A DNA stretch of 64,000 nucleotides from positions 5,704,001 to 5,768,000 of the forward strand of contig NZ_CP070326.1 of the NCBI RefSeq assembly GCF_016917755.1. The letters are read 5' to 3'. The position numbers and the translations under genes are program-made. The stretch comes from Streptomyces noursei (GTDB taxonomy: Bacteria > Actinomycetota > Actinomycetes > Streptomycetales > Streptomycetaceae). Positions 10,703 to 18,631 of the stretch are shown piece after piece. How positions within the stretch are numbered: the first letter of the stretch is position 1; every line of letters begins with the position of its first letter. The notes beneath the pieces were generated by a model, which ran no database searches, had not been told where the DNA came from, and saw only the letters and a program-made list of their open reading frames with translations.

Positions 10703-11881
10703 TCAGCGCGTGCGGTCGAGGGGGGCGGGGGCCGGGCGGCGGGGGGTGGTCTGCAGCGCGAGCGAGACCGCTTCCAGGGCGCTGGTGAAGGACACCTCGC
10801 ACAGCACGCCGGGAGCCGCGACCTGGTCGCCGGCCAGATAGACCCCGTCGCCGCGGTCGATCGCCGGGCGGTCGCGCCAGGTGGTGCCCGGCAGGTCCAC
10901 CGCTCCCGTACGGCCGGTGGACAGTGCGGTGCGGCGCCAGGTGGTGCGCTCGCGCCAGTGCGGGAAACCGGCGTCCAGGAGGCGTTCGGCGCGGGCCACG
11001 CCGTCGGCGCGGGTCTCGTCCGGGCCGATGCCGACCTGCCCCTGGAGGAGCTGTTCGCCGCGGGGCGCGAGGCCCGGGTCCTGGCTGGTGAACCGCTCGA
11101 TCCAGCCGGGGAAGTCGAGCCCGGACAGCGCGAACGGATCGCCGCGCCGGGTCCGGACGGCGAGGTCGAGCAGCACCGTCCGCGCGCCGGTCCAGCTGAG
11201 GCGGTCGTCGCGGAGGAGGGCGCGGGCGGAGTCGAGGTGGGTGGCGACGATGACCGGGGCGTCCTTGGGGAGGGCATCGACGCGGGCCCCCGTCTCGATG
11301 CGTACGCCCAGGTCGCGGGCGTGGTGCGCCATCCGCTCGATGAGCGTGCCCCAGCCGCCGGCGAGGTAGTGGGCCTCCGGCGGCAGGCTGGTGGTGCGGC
11401 GCAGGCGTTCCTGGACGAAGGCGGCGGAGAGGCTGCCGGGGTCGTGGTGGAAGGTGGCGACGCCGACGTAGTGCGCCGCGGCGCGGGCGGTGCTCTCGCC
11501 GGCATGGGTGCGCGCCCAGGTGAGGAAGTCCTGGTCGACGGGGGCGTCGCGGTGGCTGCGCAGCCCGAGCATGCCGAGCGGGGGCAGCCGGTGCAGGGCG
11601 CCGCGGTGGAAGAAGCGCAGCCGGGCGGCGTCCCGGAGGGGCAGCGGGGCGAGCGGCTTGAGCAGGCCGCGCTGCCGGAGCCAGGGCCAGTGCGGGCCGC
11701 GGTTGTAGAGGGCGTGCGGGCCGTCGTTGGTGAGGTAGGGGCCGTCGGCGGTGCGGGCGCGGCCGCCGAGCGTGCGGTGGGCCTCGTAGAGGGTGACGGT
11801 GGCGCCGGCCTCGGCGGCGGAGATGGCCGCGGTGAGGCCGGCGAAACCGCCTCCGATGACGGTGAGCGGGCGGCGGTTCAT
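10703..11881 (-). CDS. FAD-dependent amine-oxidase/phytoene-desaturase-like oxidoreductase
   Basis: A 392-residue flavoprotein. The N-terminal Rossmann dinucleotide motif VIGGGFAGLTAA is followed by a glutamate (LYEA) that would bind the FAD ribose and by the GGRART motif of the amine-oxidase/protoporphyrinogen-oxidase/carotenoid-desaturase superfamily. A C-terminal FAD motif GVYLAGDQVAAPGV closes the protein. The substrate cannot be inferred; no carotenoid or haem genes adjoin it. ATG 11881 has a GGAGGA at ideal spacing. It reads in the same direction as the quinone reductase, but the SoxR box lies between them, so they are probably separate transcripts. The 3' flank is rich in GTGGGTG-like repeats. 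Confidence 0.85.
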   Translation of the reverse strand: MNRRPLTVIGGGFAGLTAAISAAEAGATVTLYEAHRTLGGRARTADGPYLTNDGPHALYNRGPHWPWLRQRGLLKPLAPLPLRDAARLRFFHRGALHRLPPLGMLGLRSHRDAPVDQDFLTWARTHAGESTARAAAHYVGVATFHHDPGSLSAAFVQERLRRTTSLPPEAHYLAGGWGTLIERMAHHARDLGVRIETGARVDALPKDAPVIVATHLDSARALLRDDRLSWTGARTVLLDLAVRTRRGDPFALSGLDFPGWIERFTSQDPGLAPRGEQLLQGQVGIGPDETRADGVARAERLLDAGFPHWRERTTWRRTALSTGRTGAVDLPGTTWRDRPAIDRGDGVYLAGDQVAAPGVLCEVSFTSALEAVSLALQTTPRRPAPAPLDRTR

Positions 11882-12143
11882 GGCAGTTCCTCCGGTCGTG
11901 GGTGGGGCGAGGGGCGGCGTCCGCCGGCGGGCGGGCGCTCGCTGAGGGGACGGACGGGGGTGCCACGGATGTGACATGCCGACGCACCGGAGAGGGTTTT
12001 CGCAGGTCAGCTGGGTTTCACGGGGGATTGTCAGTGGGGTGGTTCAGGATGGGGGTGGATGTGGAGCGGTCCGCGGAGTGCGGGCGGCCGAGCCGGTCCG
12101 CGGCACGGGGACGGGACCGGGACGGATGGGAGGCGGTGAGCGC

Positions 12144-12815
12144 ATGGCAGGGCGCGACAAGGAGGCGGCGGTGCGGCCGGTGCGGCGGCCCGAGGTGCGG
12201 TTGCCGGAGCTGCGGGCGTACGACGGCGGGGAGTTGGAGCCCGAGGGGGACTACGACGGCCTGGAGTTCACCGAGGTGGACTTCGCGGGGCAGTCGGCGC
12301 GGGGCGCCCGGTTCATGGACTGCGCGCTGCGGCGGTGCGCGCTGGACGAGGCGGTGCTGAGCCGGGGGCGGCTCATCGACTGCGTGCTGAGCGGGGTGCG
12401 AGGGGTGGGCACGGACCTGTCGCAGGCGTCGTTGCGCGACGTGGAGGTGGTGGACGCCCGGCTCGGCGGGATACAGCTCCACGGTGCGGTGCTGGAGCGG
12501 GTGGTGGTGCGCGGCGGCAAGATCGACTTCGCCAATCTGCGCAAGGCCAGGCTGCGGGACGTCGCGTTCGAGGGGTGCGTGCTGGTCGAGGCGGACTTCG
12601 GGGGCGCGCAGCTGGAGCGGGTGTCCTTCGAGGACTGCACCCTGACGCGGGTGGATTTCTCGGCGGCGCGGATGACGGACGTCGATCTGCGCGGGACGGT
12701 CGGGCTGGACATCGCGCGGGGCATCGACTCGCTGGGCGGCGCCGTGATCAGCACCGCTCAACTGATGGATCTGGCACCGGCGTTCGCGGCCCAGGTGGGC
12801 GTGCGGGTGGAGTGA
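12144..12815 (+). CDS. Pentapeptide-repeat protein
   Basis: A 223-residue protein whose residues about 40-195 are pentapeptide repeats of the A(D/N)LxX type: EVDFAGQSARGARFMDC, ALDEAVLSRGRLIDC, TDLSQASLRDVEV, IDFANLRKARLRDV and VDFSAARMTDVDLRG. These fold as a right-handed quadrilateral beta-helix. Family members range from DNA mimics that protect gyrase (MfpA/Qnr) to structural proteins; nothing here decides between them. ATG 12144 follows GGGAGG by about 10 bases. The open frame continues upstream to 11976 without similarity. It is divergent from the FAD oxidoreductase; the 262-base gap holds both promoters. Confidence 0.85.
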   Translation: MAGRDKEAAVRPVRRPEVRLPELRAYDGGELEPEGDYDGLEFTEVDFAGQSARGARFMDCALRRCALDEAVLSRGRLIDCVLSGVRGVGTDLSQASLRDVEVVDARLGGIQLHGAVLERVVVRGGKIDFANLRKARLRDVAFEGCVLVEADFGGAQLERVSFEDCTLTRVDFSAARMTDVDLRGTVGLDIARGIDSLGGAVISTAQLMDLAPAFAAQVGVRVE

Positions 12816-12846
12816 GCCGGAGGATGCGGACGGGGGCGGGGGTGGA

Positions 12847-13344
12847 TCAGATGCGGGGGAAGCGGGCCTGGAGTGCCCAGACGGCGGCGTTGTCGGCCAG
12901 GCCCTCGTGCATATCGGCGAGGTCGGCGATCAGGTCGTGCAGGAAGTCGCGGGCTTCGCGGCGCAGCGCGGCGTGATTGAAGGTGAGGGGGGCTTCCTCG
13001 ACCGGCATCCAGTCGGCGGCGACGTCGACCCAGCCGAAGCGCCGCTCGAAGAGCATCCGGTCGGTGGATTCGGTGAAGTCCAGCTCGGCGTGGATCGGGC
13101 GGGCGGAGCGGCTGCCGCGGGGGTCGGTGTCGAGCTGCTCGACGATGTCGCACAGCGCCCAGGCGAAGTCGAGCACCGGCACCCATCCCCAGGCTGTGGA
13201 CAGCTCGCGGTCGGTCTCGGTGTCCGCGATGTAGACATCGCCGCAGAAGAGGTCGTGCCGCAGGGCGTGCACGTCCGCGGTCCGGTAGTCGGTCTGCGGA
13301 GGGTCCGGAAAGCGGCGGGAGAGGGAATAGCCGAGGTCGATCAC
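12847..13344 (-). CDS. Conserved hypothetical protein (165 aa)
   Basis: A soluble, acidic 165-residue protein with no signal peptide or membrane segment. Recognisable features are a tryptophan-rich centre (TAWGWVPVLDFAWALCDIVE), an ELDFTESTDRMLFERRFGWV segment and a helical C-terminus. I know of no catalytic motif in it and assign no function. It resembles small immunity-like streptomycete proteins in size and charge, but no partner toxin gene is adjacent. ATG 13344 is the only plausible start. It is convergent with the pentapeptide gene (31 bases apart) and divergent from the SGNH hydrolase gene. Confidence 0.7.
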   Translation of the reverse strand: MIDLGYSLSRRFPDPPQTDYRTADVHALRHDLFCGDVYIADTETDRELSTAWGWVPVLDFAWALCDIVEQLDTDPRGSRSARPIHAELDFTESTDRMLFERRFGWVDVAADWMPVEEAPLTFNHAALRREARDFLHDLIADLADMHEGLADNAAVWALQARFPRI

Positions 13345-13457
13345 CTCTTGATGGTGTCACGCGCGCTCGCGCGCCGGCGCGGCGGAGGGTCCGGACGACC
13401 GGCCCCACGCGACCGGCGGCGCGCCGGCGCAACGGCGGACGGGCAGAGGGTGGGGAA

Positions 13458-14789
13458 ATGATCATGTCTGGTTCCTTGGTGCGGCGTTCGGGGGTCGCGC
13501 TGGTGTCGGCGGCCGCGCTGGTGGCGCTGCCGGCCTTGCCGGCGCTGCCGGACGGGGCGGGAGCGCCGGGCGCGGCGTATGCGGCAGGTCGGGCGGGCGC
13601 CGCGGGCCGCGGTGGTGCCGCGCAGGCCGGGGGGCACTGGCGCGGTGGCTGGGCCGCCGCGCCGCAGCGGCCGACCGAGGTGTTCGGGAAGAACTGGTCC
13701 GGGGAAGGCTTCGCGCGGCAGACCGTCCGCCAGGTCGTCCGGGTCGGCGCGGGCGGTGCACAGGCCCGGATCAGGCTGTCGAACCGCTACGGCACGGCGC
13801 CGCTGAAGGTCGCCGGGGCGACCCTCGCGCGGGCCGACCAGGGCGCCGCCGTGCGGGCCGGCTCGGTGCGACAACTGACCTTCGGGCACGGGAAGTCGGC
13901 GACGATACCGGCCGGCGGCGAGCTGCTCAGCGACGGGGTGGGCCTGCGCGTGCGCGCCCTGGAGTCGGTCACCGTCACGCTGTATTTCGACGCGCCGACC
14001 GGTCCGGCCACCCTCCACGCGCTGGCCGGCGCCACCAGCTACCGCGCGGCCGGTGACCACCGGTCCGATGTCGGCGCCGCGGCGTTCACCGAGACCTCGC
14101 AGTCCTGGTACTACCTCTCGGGCGTCGAGTTCGCCGGCGGCGGGCCCGCCCGGCGGGACGGCATCGTCGCGTTCGGGGACTCCATTACGGACGGGTACGG
14201 CTCCACCGTCGGCACCAACCGCCGCTATCCGGACGCCCTGGCCGACCGGTTCGCCGCCGCGGGACGCCCGCGCGGCGTCCTCAACGAGGGCATAGCCGGC
14301 AATCAACTGGTCAACACCACCGCGGACTTCGGCGAGAAGGCGACGGCCCGCTTCGCCGAGGATGCGCTCAACGGGCCGGACGTGGGCACCGTCATCCTGC
14401 TGGAGGGCATCAACGACATCGGGATGAGCGAGGTGTCGGTCGGGTCGGGCGGTCCGACCCCCGAGGTGTCGGTCGGGCAACTGATCGACGCGCAGCGGGA
14501 GTTGATACGCCAGGCGCACCGCCGGGGCGTCAAGGTGATCGGCGCGACGCTGACGCCGTTCAAGGGGGCGGCGTATTACACCGAGCGCGGCGAGATCAAG
14601 CGCGAGGCGCTCAACCGCTGGATACGCACCTCCGGCGCGTTCGACGGGGTGGTCGACCTGGACCGGGCGCTGTCCGACCCCGCCGACCGGGGACGGATGG
14701 CCGCCGCGTACGACCAGGGGGACCATCTGCACCCGAACGACGCCGGGTACCGCGCGATGGCCCGGGCGATCGACCTCGACGCGGTCTGA
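13458..14789 (+). CDS. Secreted SGNH/GDSL-family hydrolase
   Basis: A 443-residue esterase-type protein exported by an N-terminal signal peptide (two arginines, then a hydrophobic stretch rich in Ala/Leu/Val, ending near AYAAG about residue 44). A 160-residue beta-rich domain precedes the SGNH fold. The nucleophile is Ser242 in AFGDSITDGYGS, the oxyanion blocks are NEGIAGNQ and LEGINDIG (block III Asn), and the catalytic pair is Asp422/His425 in GDHLHPND. Substrates of such enzymes include acyl esters of polysaccharides and lipids, so the substrate is open. ATG 13464, two codons later, is an equally good start. Confidence 0.9.
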   Translation: MIMSGSLVRRSGVALVSAAALVALPALPALPDGAGAPGAAYAAGRAGAAGRGGAAQAGGHWRGGWAAAPQRPTEVFGKNWSGEGFARQTVRQVVRVGAGGAQARIRLSNRYGTAPLKVAGATLARADQGAAVRAGSVRQLTFGHGKSATIPAGGELLSDGVGLRVRALESVTVTLYFDAPTGPATLHALAGATSYRAAGDHRSDVGAAAFTETSQSWYYLSGVEFAGGGPARRDGIVAFGDSITDGYGSTVGTNRRYPDALADRFAAAGRPRGVLNEGIAGNQLVNTTADFGEKATARFAEDALNGPDVGTVILLEGINDIGMSEVSVGSGGPTPEVSVGQLIDAQRELIRQAHRRGVKVIGATLTPFKGAAYYTERGEIKREALNRWIRTSGAFDGVVDLDRALSDPADRGRMAAAYDQGDHLHPNDAGYRAMARAIDLDAV

Positions 14790-14956
14790 GGCGGACGGGG
14801 CGGCACTCGCGGGCGGGGCGCGGCGGCGCTCACGGACGGGGGCGGGCGACGCACCGCTCGGTGTGCCGCTCCCCGGCCCGCCGCCCCGGCCCGCGCCGTA
14901 CGCCGGCCCGTGCGCCGCACCCGCACCCGGTCCCGTGCCGCGCGCCCGCGCCTCCC

Positions 14957-15724
14957 CTACGGCAGGGTGAGGATGCGCGGCCCCTCGTCCGTCACCGCGA
15001 CGGTGTGCTCGAAGTGGGCCGCCCGGCTGCCGTCGAGGGTGCGCAGGGTCCAGCCGTCGGCGTCGGCGGCGTAGTGGTTGCTGCCGCCGGCCAGGAACAT
15101 CGGCTCGATGGCGATGACCAGGCCGTGCCGGAGCACGAGGCCGCGGCCCGGCCGGCCGTCGTTGGGGACCGGCGGGTCCTCGTGCATCGCCCGCCCGATG
15201 CCGTGGCCGCCGAAGTCCTCGGGGATGCCGTAGCCGGCCGCGCGGCCGATGCTGCCGATGGCGTGCGCGACGTCGCCGATCCGGGCGCCGACGACGGCCG
15301 CCGCGATGCCCGCCTCCAGGGCCCGCCGGGTGGTCTCCATCAGCCGGCGGTCCTCGGGGCGCTCGGTGCCGACCGTGAAGCTGAGGGCCGCGTCCCCGGC
15401 CCAGCCGTCGACGATCGCGCCGCAGTCGATGCTGACCAGGTCGCCGTCGCGCAGCCGGTAGCCGTTCGGGATGCCGTGCACGATCGCGTCGTTGACGGAC
15501 GCGCAGATCACCGCGGGGAAGGGGGTGGGGGCGAAGGAGGGGCGGTAGCCGAGGAACGGCGAGGTGGCGCCGGCCTCGTGGAGTACCGTGCGGGCCACCT
15601 CGTCCAGTTCGGCCAGCCGCATCCCGGGGGCGGCCGCGGCCCGGGCCGCGGCCAGCGCGTCCGCGACCACCCGGCCGGCCACCCGCATCGCGTCCAGCGA
15701 CGCGTCGCTCTTGATCTCCACCAT
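14957..15724 (-). CDS. map: Methionine aminopeptidase, type I
   Basis: A 255-residue metalloprotease that removes the initiator methionine from nascent proteins. The metal ligands of the M24 fold are visible: Asp in SIDCGAIVDGWAGD, the second Asp in the same motif, His in GGHGIG, Glu in AIEPMF and Glu in FEHTVAV. ATG 15724 is preferred over upstream starts because GGGAGGG lies eight bases before it. Streptomycetes carry several map paralogues; this one is monocistronic and divergent from a small XRE regulator, so it is likely the accessory copy and not the one in the ribosomal-protein operon. Confidence 0.93.
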   Translation of the reverse strand: MVEIKSDASLDAMRVAGRVVADALAAARAAAAPGMRLAELDEVARTVLHEAGATSPFLGYRPSFAPTPFPAVICASVNDAIVHGIPNGYRLRDGDLVSIDCGAIVDGWAGDAALSFTVGTERPEDRRLMETTRRALEAGIAAAVVGARIGDVAHAIGSIGRAAGYGIPEDFGGHGIGRAMHEDPPVPNDGRPGRGLVLRHGLVIAIEPMFLAGGSNHYAADADGWTLRTLDGSRAAHFEHTVAVTDEGPRILTLP

Positions 15725-15811
15725 CGGTACGCCCTCCCTTTCCGTCACCCGGGCGCTGCGCCCGGACGGCGTTCCGTCCCCGGGGTCGGAACCGTGCGTT
15801 CCGCCACCGGG

Positions 15812-15850
15812 CCGGTATTTGTTTACCGGTATTTATTTACCGGTATTAGT
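15812..15850. promoter_or_regulatory. Triple 14-bp direct repeat between map and the XRE regulator
   Basis: CCGGTATTTGTTTA (15812), CCGGTATTTATTTA (15826) and CCGGTATTAGTATC (15840) are in register every 14 bases in an AT-rich island. They include two self-complementary TACCGGTA cores, and the last copy ends about 10 bases before the regulator's start codon. The arrangement looks like a multi-site operator. Confidence 0.65.
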
Positions 15851-15859
15851 ATCACGGGC

Positions 15860-16156
15860 ATGGTGCGAACTCCATTGACCCCCTGGGAGCGCGAACGCGG
15901 TGAGCGGCTGGGCATGCTGCTGCGCACGGCGCGCGGCGAGCGCAGCATGGTCGAGGTCGCCGCGGCGGCCGGGCTGTCCGCGGAGACGCTGCGGAAGATC
16001 GAGACCGGCCGGGCGCCGACGCCGGCGTTCTTCACGGTCGCCGCGCTCGCCGGGACGCTCGGACTGTCGCTGGACGAGGTGGCCGTGCTGGCCACGCCGG
16101 CGGAATCACCCCCCGGGACCACCGACGACACCGGACGCGGCAGCGCGGCTGCCTAG
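15860..16156 (+). CDS. XRE-family helix-turn-helix regulator
   Basis: A 98-residue DNA-binding protein. The helix-turn-helix spans about residues 14-70: LGMLLRTARGERSMVEVAAAAGLS forms the first helices and ETLRKIETGRAPTPAFFTVAALA the recognition region. A short acidic/serine tail follows and there is no effector domain. ATG 15860 has no Shine-Dalgarno sequence, and the AT-rich repeats come within ten bases, so the transcript is probably leaderless and self-regulated. The divergent partner is map, which may be its target. Confidence 0.85.
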   Translation: MVRTPLTPWERERGERLGMLLRTARGERSMVEVAAAAGLSAETLRKIETGRAPTPAFFTVAALAGTLGLSLDEVAVLATPAESPPGTTDDTGRGSAAA

Positions 16157-16201
16157 TTCTAGGGGCCGTGTCCAGGGCTCATCCAGGGGCCGGTGCGAAC
16201 G

Positions 16202-16237
16202 CCGAGGGCCGGCCCCCTCTCGGGAGCCGGCCCTCGG
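16202..16237. terminator. Bidirectional terminator between XRE regulator and terD
   Basis: A perfect 12-bp stem (CCGAGGGCCGGC / GCCGGCCCTCGG) with a 12-nt loop lies between two convergent genes. Confidence 0.85.
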
Positions 16238-16297
16238 TGCCGGAGGTTTCCGGCGGTGGCGTGCCGCGGTGCGGCCGTGCCTCGGTGGTGTCGGGTC

Positions 16298-16873
16298 TCA
16301 GACGTTGACGCCGAAGTCCTGTGCGATGCCGCGCAGGCCGGACGCGTAACCCTGGCCCACGGCGCGGAACTTCCACTCCGCGCCGTTGCGGTACAGCTCG
16401 CCGAAGACCATGGCGGTCTCGGTGGCGGCGTCCTCGCTCAGGTCGTAGCGTGCGATCTCGGCGCCGCCGGCCTGGTTGATGATGCGGATGAAGGCGTTCC
16501 GCACCTGGCCGAAGTTCTGGCCGCGGTTCTCGGCGTCGTAGATGGAGACCGGGAAGACGATCTTGTCGATCTCGGCCGGCAGCGCGCCGAGGTTGACGTT
16601 GATCGACTCGTCGTCGCCCTCGCCCTGGCCGGTGGTGTTGTCGCCGGTGTGGACGATGGTCTGGTCCGGCGTCGACTTGTTGTTGAAGAAGATGAAGTGC
16701 TGGTCGGAGTGGACCTTGCCGGTCGCGTTGACCGCGATGGCGCTGGCGTCGAGGTCGAAGTCCGTGCCCGTGGTCGTGCGGACGTCCCAGCCGAGGCCGA
16801 CCGTGACGGCGGACAGGCCCGGTGCCTCCTTGGTGAGCGAGACGTTGCCGCCCTTGGACAGGCTTACAGCCAT
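16298..16873 (-). CDS. terD: TerD-family tellurium-resistance/stress protein
   Basis: A 191-residue calcium-binding beta-sandwich protein of the TerD family. The signature starts MAVSLSKGGNVSL; GLGWDVR and FDLDASAI follow, then the acidic calcium site GDNTTGQGEGDDESINV and the closing FGELYRNGAEWKFRAVGQGY. TerD proteins confer tellurite, phage or stress tolerance and affect development in Streptomyces; paralogues are numerous, and no terZABCE neighbours are here. ATG 16873 has GGGAAAGGGA-like sequence upstream on its strand. The gene is monocistronic. Confidence 0.93.
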   Translation of the reverse strand: MAVSLSKGGNVSLTKEAPGLSAVTVGLGWDVRTTTGTDFDLDASAIAVNATGKVHSDQHFIFFNNKSTPDQTIVHTGDNTTGQGEGDDESINVNLGALPAEIDKIVFPVSIYDAENRGQNFGQVRNAFIRIINQAGGAEIARYDLSEDAATETAMVFGELYRNGAEWKFRAVGQGYASGLRGIAQDFGVNV

Positions 16874-17143
16874 GGGAAGTCCCTTTCCTCGTCGAGTCGC
16901 GCCGACCTGGGGTCGGTGATGCCGCTGCTGCGGGTGGTGTGGTGATGCCGCGGCGGACCCGCCCGGGAGCGGAGCCGCCGTCACCCACCTCAACGCCCCG
17001 GGACAACCGGGTGGTTCCAGCTCCCTTTACTTTCTTTGCCGAATCCTGATGGCCGTGCCGTGCCCGCTCCTCGAAGGCGGCGGCCCGTTCCGACCAGGAA
17101 AACCGAGGTGACGGACGGCCGCGGGCGCGGGATCATGGGGGGC

Positions 17144-17572
17144 ATGTCCGGGCCCCATGTCATCCGAGGTTCGGTCGTCCTCCCGGAGGCCGAGCTGGTC
17201 TGGCGGTTCTCGCGCTCCTCCGGCCCGGGCGGCCAGCACGTCAACACCAGCGACAGCCAGGTCGAGTTGCGCTTCGACCTGGCGCGCACGAAGGCGCTGC
17301 CGCCGGTGTGGCGCGAGCGTGCCCTGGAGCGGCTGGCGGGCCGGCTGGTCGACGGGGTGCTGACGGTGCGCGCCTCCGAACACCGCTCGCAGTGGCGCAA
17401 CCGCGAGATCGCGGCCGTGCGGCTGACCGCGCTGCTCGCCGAGGCCACCGCCCCGCCGCCCGCGCCGCGCCGCAAGACCCGCATCCCGCGCGGCATCAAC
17501 GAGCGCCGGCTGCGCGAGAAGAAGCAGCGCGGCGACACCAAGCGGGGCCGCTCCGGCCGCGATTGGGGCTGA
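17144..17572 (+). CDS. arfB: Alternative ribosome-rescue factor ArfB (peptidyl-tRNA hydrolase)
   Basis: A 142-residue RF1/RF2-like rescue factor. The catalytic GGQ motif is in SSGPGGQHVN (about residues 27-36), followed by a class-I release-factor core. A long basic C-terminal tail (KTRIPRGINERRLREKKQRG) would probe the empty mRNA channel of stalled ribosomes. No codon-recognition domain is present, in agreement with stop-codon-independent hydrolysis. ATG 17144 is preceded by a G-run; ATG 17135 in the same frame is possible. The gene stands alone and converges with a flavin reductase. Confidence 0.92.
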   Translation: MSGPHVIRGSVVLPEAELVWRFSRSSGPGGQHVNTSDSQVELRFDLARTKALPPVWRERALERLAGRLVDGVLTVRASEHRSQWRNREIAAVRLTALLAEATAPPPAPRRKTRIPRGINERRLREKKQRGDTKRGRSGRDWG

Positions 17573-17659
17573 CGGCGGCGCCCCTGCCCGGCGCCCGGCC
17601 GTCCCGCGTCGGGCCCCTGCGCCGGACCGCCCGCACCGGGCCGCTGCGTCGGGCCCCGT

Positions 17660-18274
17660 TCACCCCAGCTGCCGGTACTTCCCCCGGAAGTACGTCAGCG
17701 GACCGTCGTCCTCCCCGGACGTGGTCGTCGCCAGGACACGGCCGATGACGAGGGTGTGGTCGCCGGCCACCACCCGCTGCTCGGTCCGGCACTCCAGCGT
17801 CGCCAGCGCGCCCTCGATGAGCGGCGCACCGGACGCTTCGCCCGGTACGGAGGGAATGTCCTGGAAGAGCAGTCGGTCGCTGATCCGGCCCTTCATGGCG
17901 AATCGCGCCGCTACCTGTCGTTGGTGGCCCGACAGCACCGAGACCGCCCACAGCGGCTGCTGCGCCAGCAGGTCGTCCATCCGTGAGTCGTTGCGAACGC
18001 TCACCATCACCAGCGGCGGATCGAGCGACACGGAGAGGAACGCCGTGGCGGTCATCCCGACACCCTCGCCGCGCGGTCCGGCGTCCGGATCGTGGGCGGT
18101 GATCAGCACCACGCCGGCGGCGAGGCGGGACAGTGCGGCGCGGAACTCGTCGTCACTCACCCCAACAGCATGCGCGATCGACCCGTCGCCCGGCAGGGAG
18201 GCGAGGGCGGCGGTGGGGGCGGCGGTGGCGGCGGAGCCGGCGGCCGGGGTGGTGGCAGGAGTCTTCGTGAACAC
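17660..18274 (-). CDS. Flavin reductase-family FMN-binding protein
   Basis: A 204-residue split-barrel protein of the HpaC/flavin-reductase family, expected to use NAD(P)H to supply reduced FMN/FAD to a partner oxygenase. A 35-residue Ala/Thr/Pro-rich N-terminus precedes the domain, which starts at FRAALSRLAAGVVLIT. The flavin-phosphate motif is MTATAFLSVSLDPPLVMVSV, then SRMDDLL, and the C-terminal GDHTLVIGRV and YFRGKYRQL are typical. GTG 18274 is the only in-frame start that covers the domain. No two-component monooxygenase gene adjoins it, so its partner is unknown. Confidence 0.88.
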   Translation of the reverse strand: MFTKTPATTPAAGSAATAAPTAALASLPGDGSIAHAVGVSDDEFRAALSRLAAGVVLITAHDPDAGPRGEGVGMTATAFLSVSLDPPLVMVSVRNDSRMDDLLAQQPLWAVSVLSGHQRQVAARFAMKGRISDRLLFQDIPSVPGEASGAPLIEGALATLECRTEQRVVAGDHTLVIGRVLATTTSGEDDGPLTYFRGKYRQLG

Positions 18275-18496
18275 GCCATGAACGCTAACGCCGCTCGGGC
18301 GGGGCGCGCATCGGGCCTCCGGACCACCCGCGTCCTAGGTCCCGCGGCGGAGGCGACGGTCGGCGGGCCAGGGGTGTGGATCACGCCGCGCGGTGGCCGG
18401 AATTTGCGTTCAGGAAGTTTTCAGGGGCTGTCCGAATGCCGTTCGCACGCTCGGATGAGCCCCTGGTCGGCGATCCGTAACGGCCCGTCACTGGTT

Positions 18497-18510
18497 GTGA
18501 CTTGAGTCAC
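18497..18510. promoter_or_regulatory. GTGAC-N4-GTCAC dyad upstream of cdgB
   Basis: The perfect 5-bp dyad GTGAC-TTGA-GTCAC sits about 120 bases upstream of the cdgB start. Half-sites of this type recall BldD binding sequences, though the spacer is one base shorter than the published consensus. Confidence 0.4.
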
Positions 18511-18541
18511 ATGAGCCGCTAATTGTTGACCCTGTGTACCG

Positions 18542-18570
18542 AGTGAACAGCTCACTGTGATTCAGTGAGC
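18542..18570. promoter_or_regulatory. Overlapping GTGA/TCAC inverted repeats upstream of cdgB
   Basis: AGTGA-N5-TCACT (18542-18556) overlaps a perfect 8-bp inverted repeat GCTCACTG-N5-CAGTGAGC (18550-18570). Together they form a symmetrical cluster about 60-90 bases before the start. It is a candidate regulator site; BldD is the obvious suspect because cdgB-type genes are BldD targets. Confidence 0.5.
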
Positions 18571-18631
18571 GTGGAATCGGACGACGAAGAAACCGGTGGA
18601 GTTGCTGTCGAGGTCTCAGGGAGAGCGAGCG

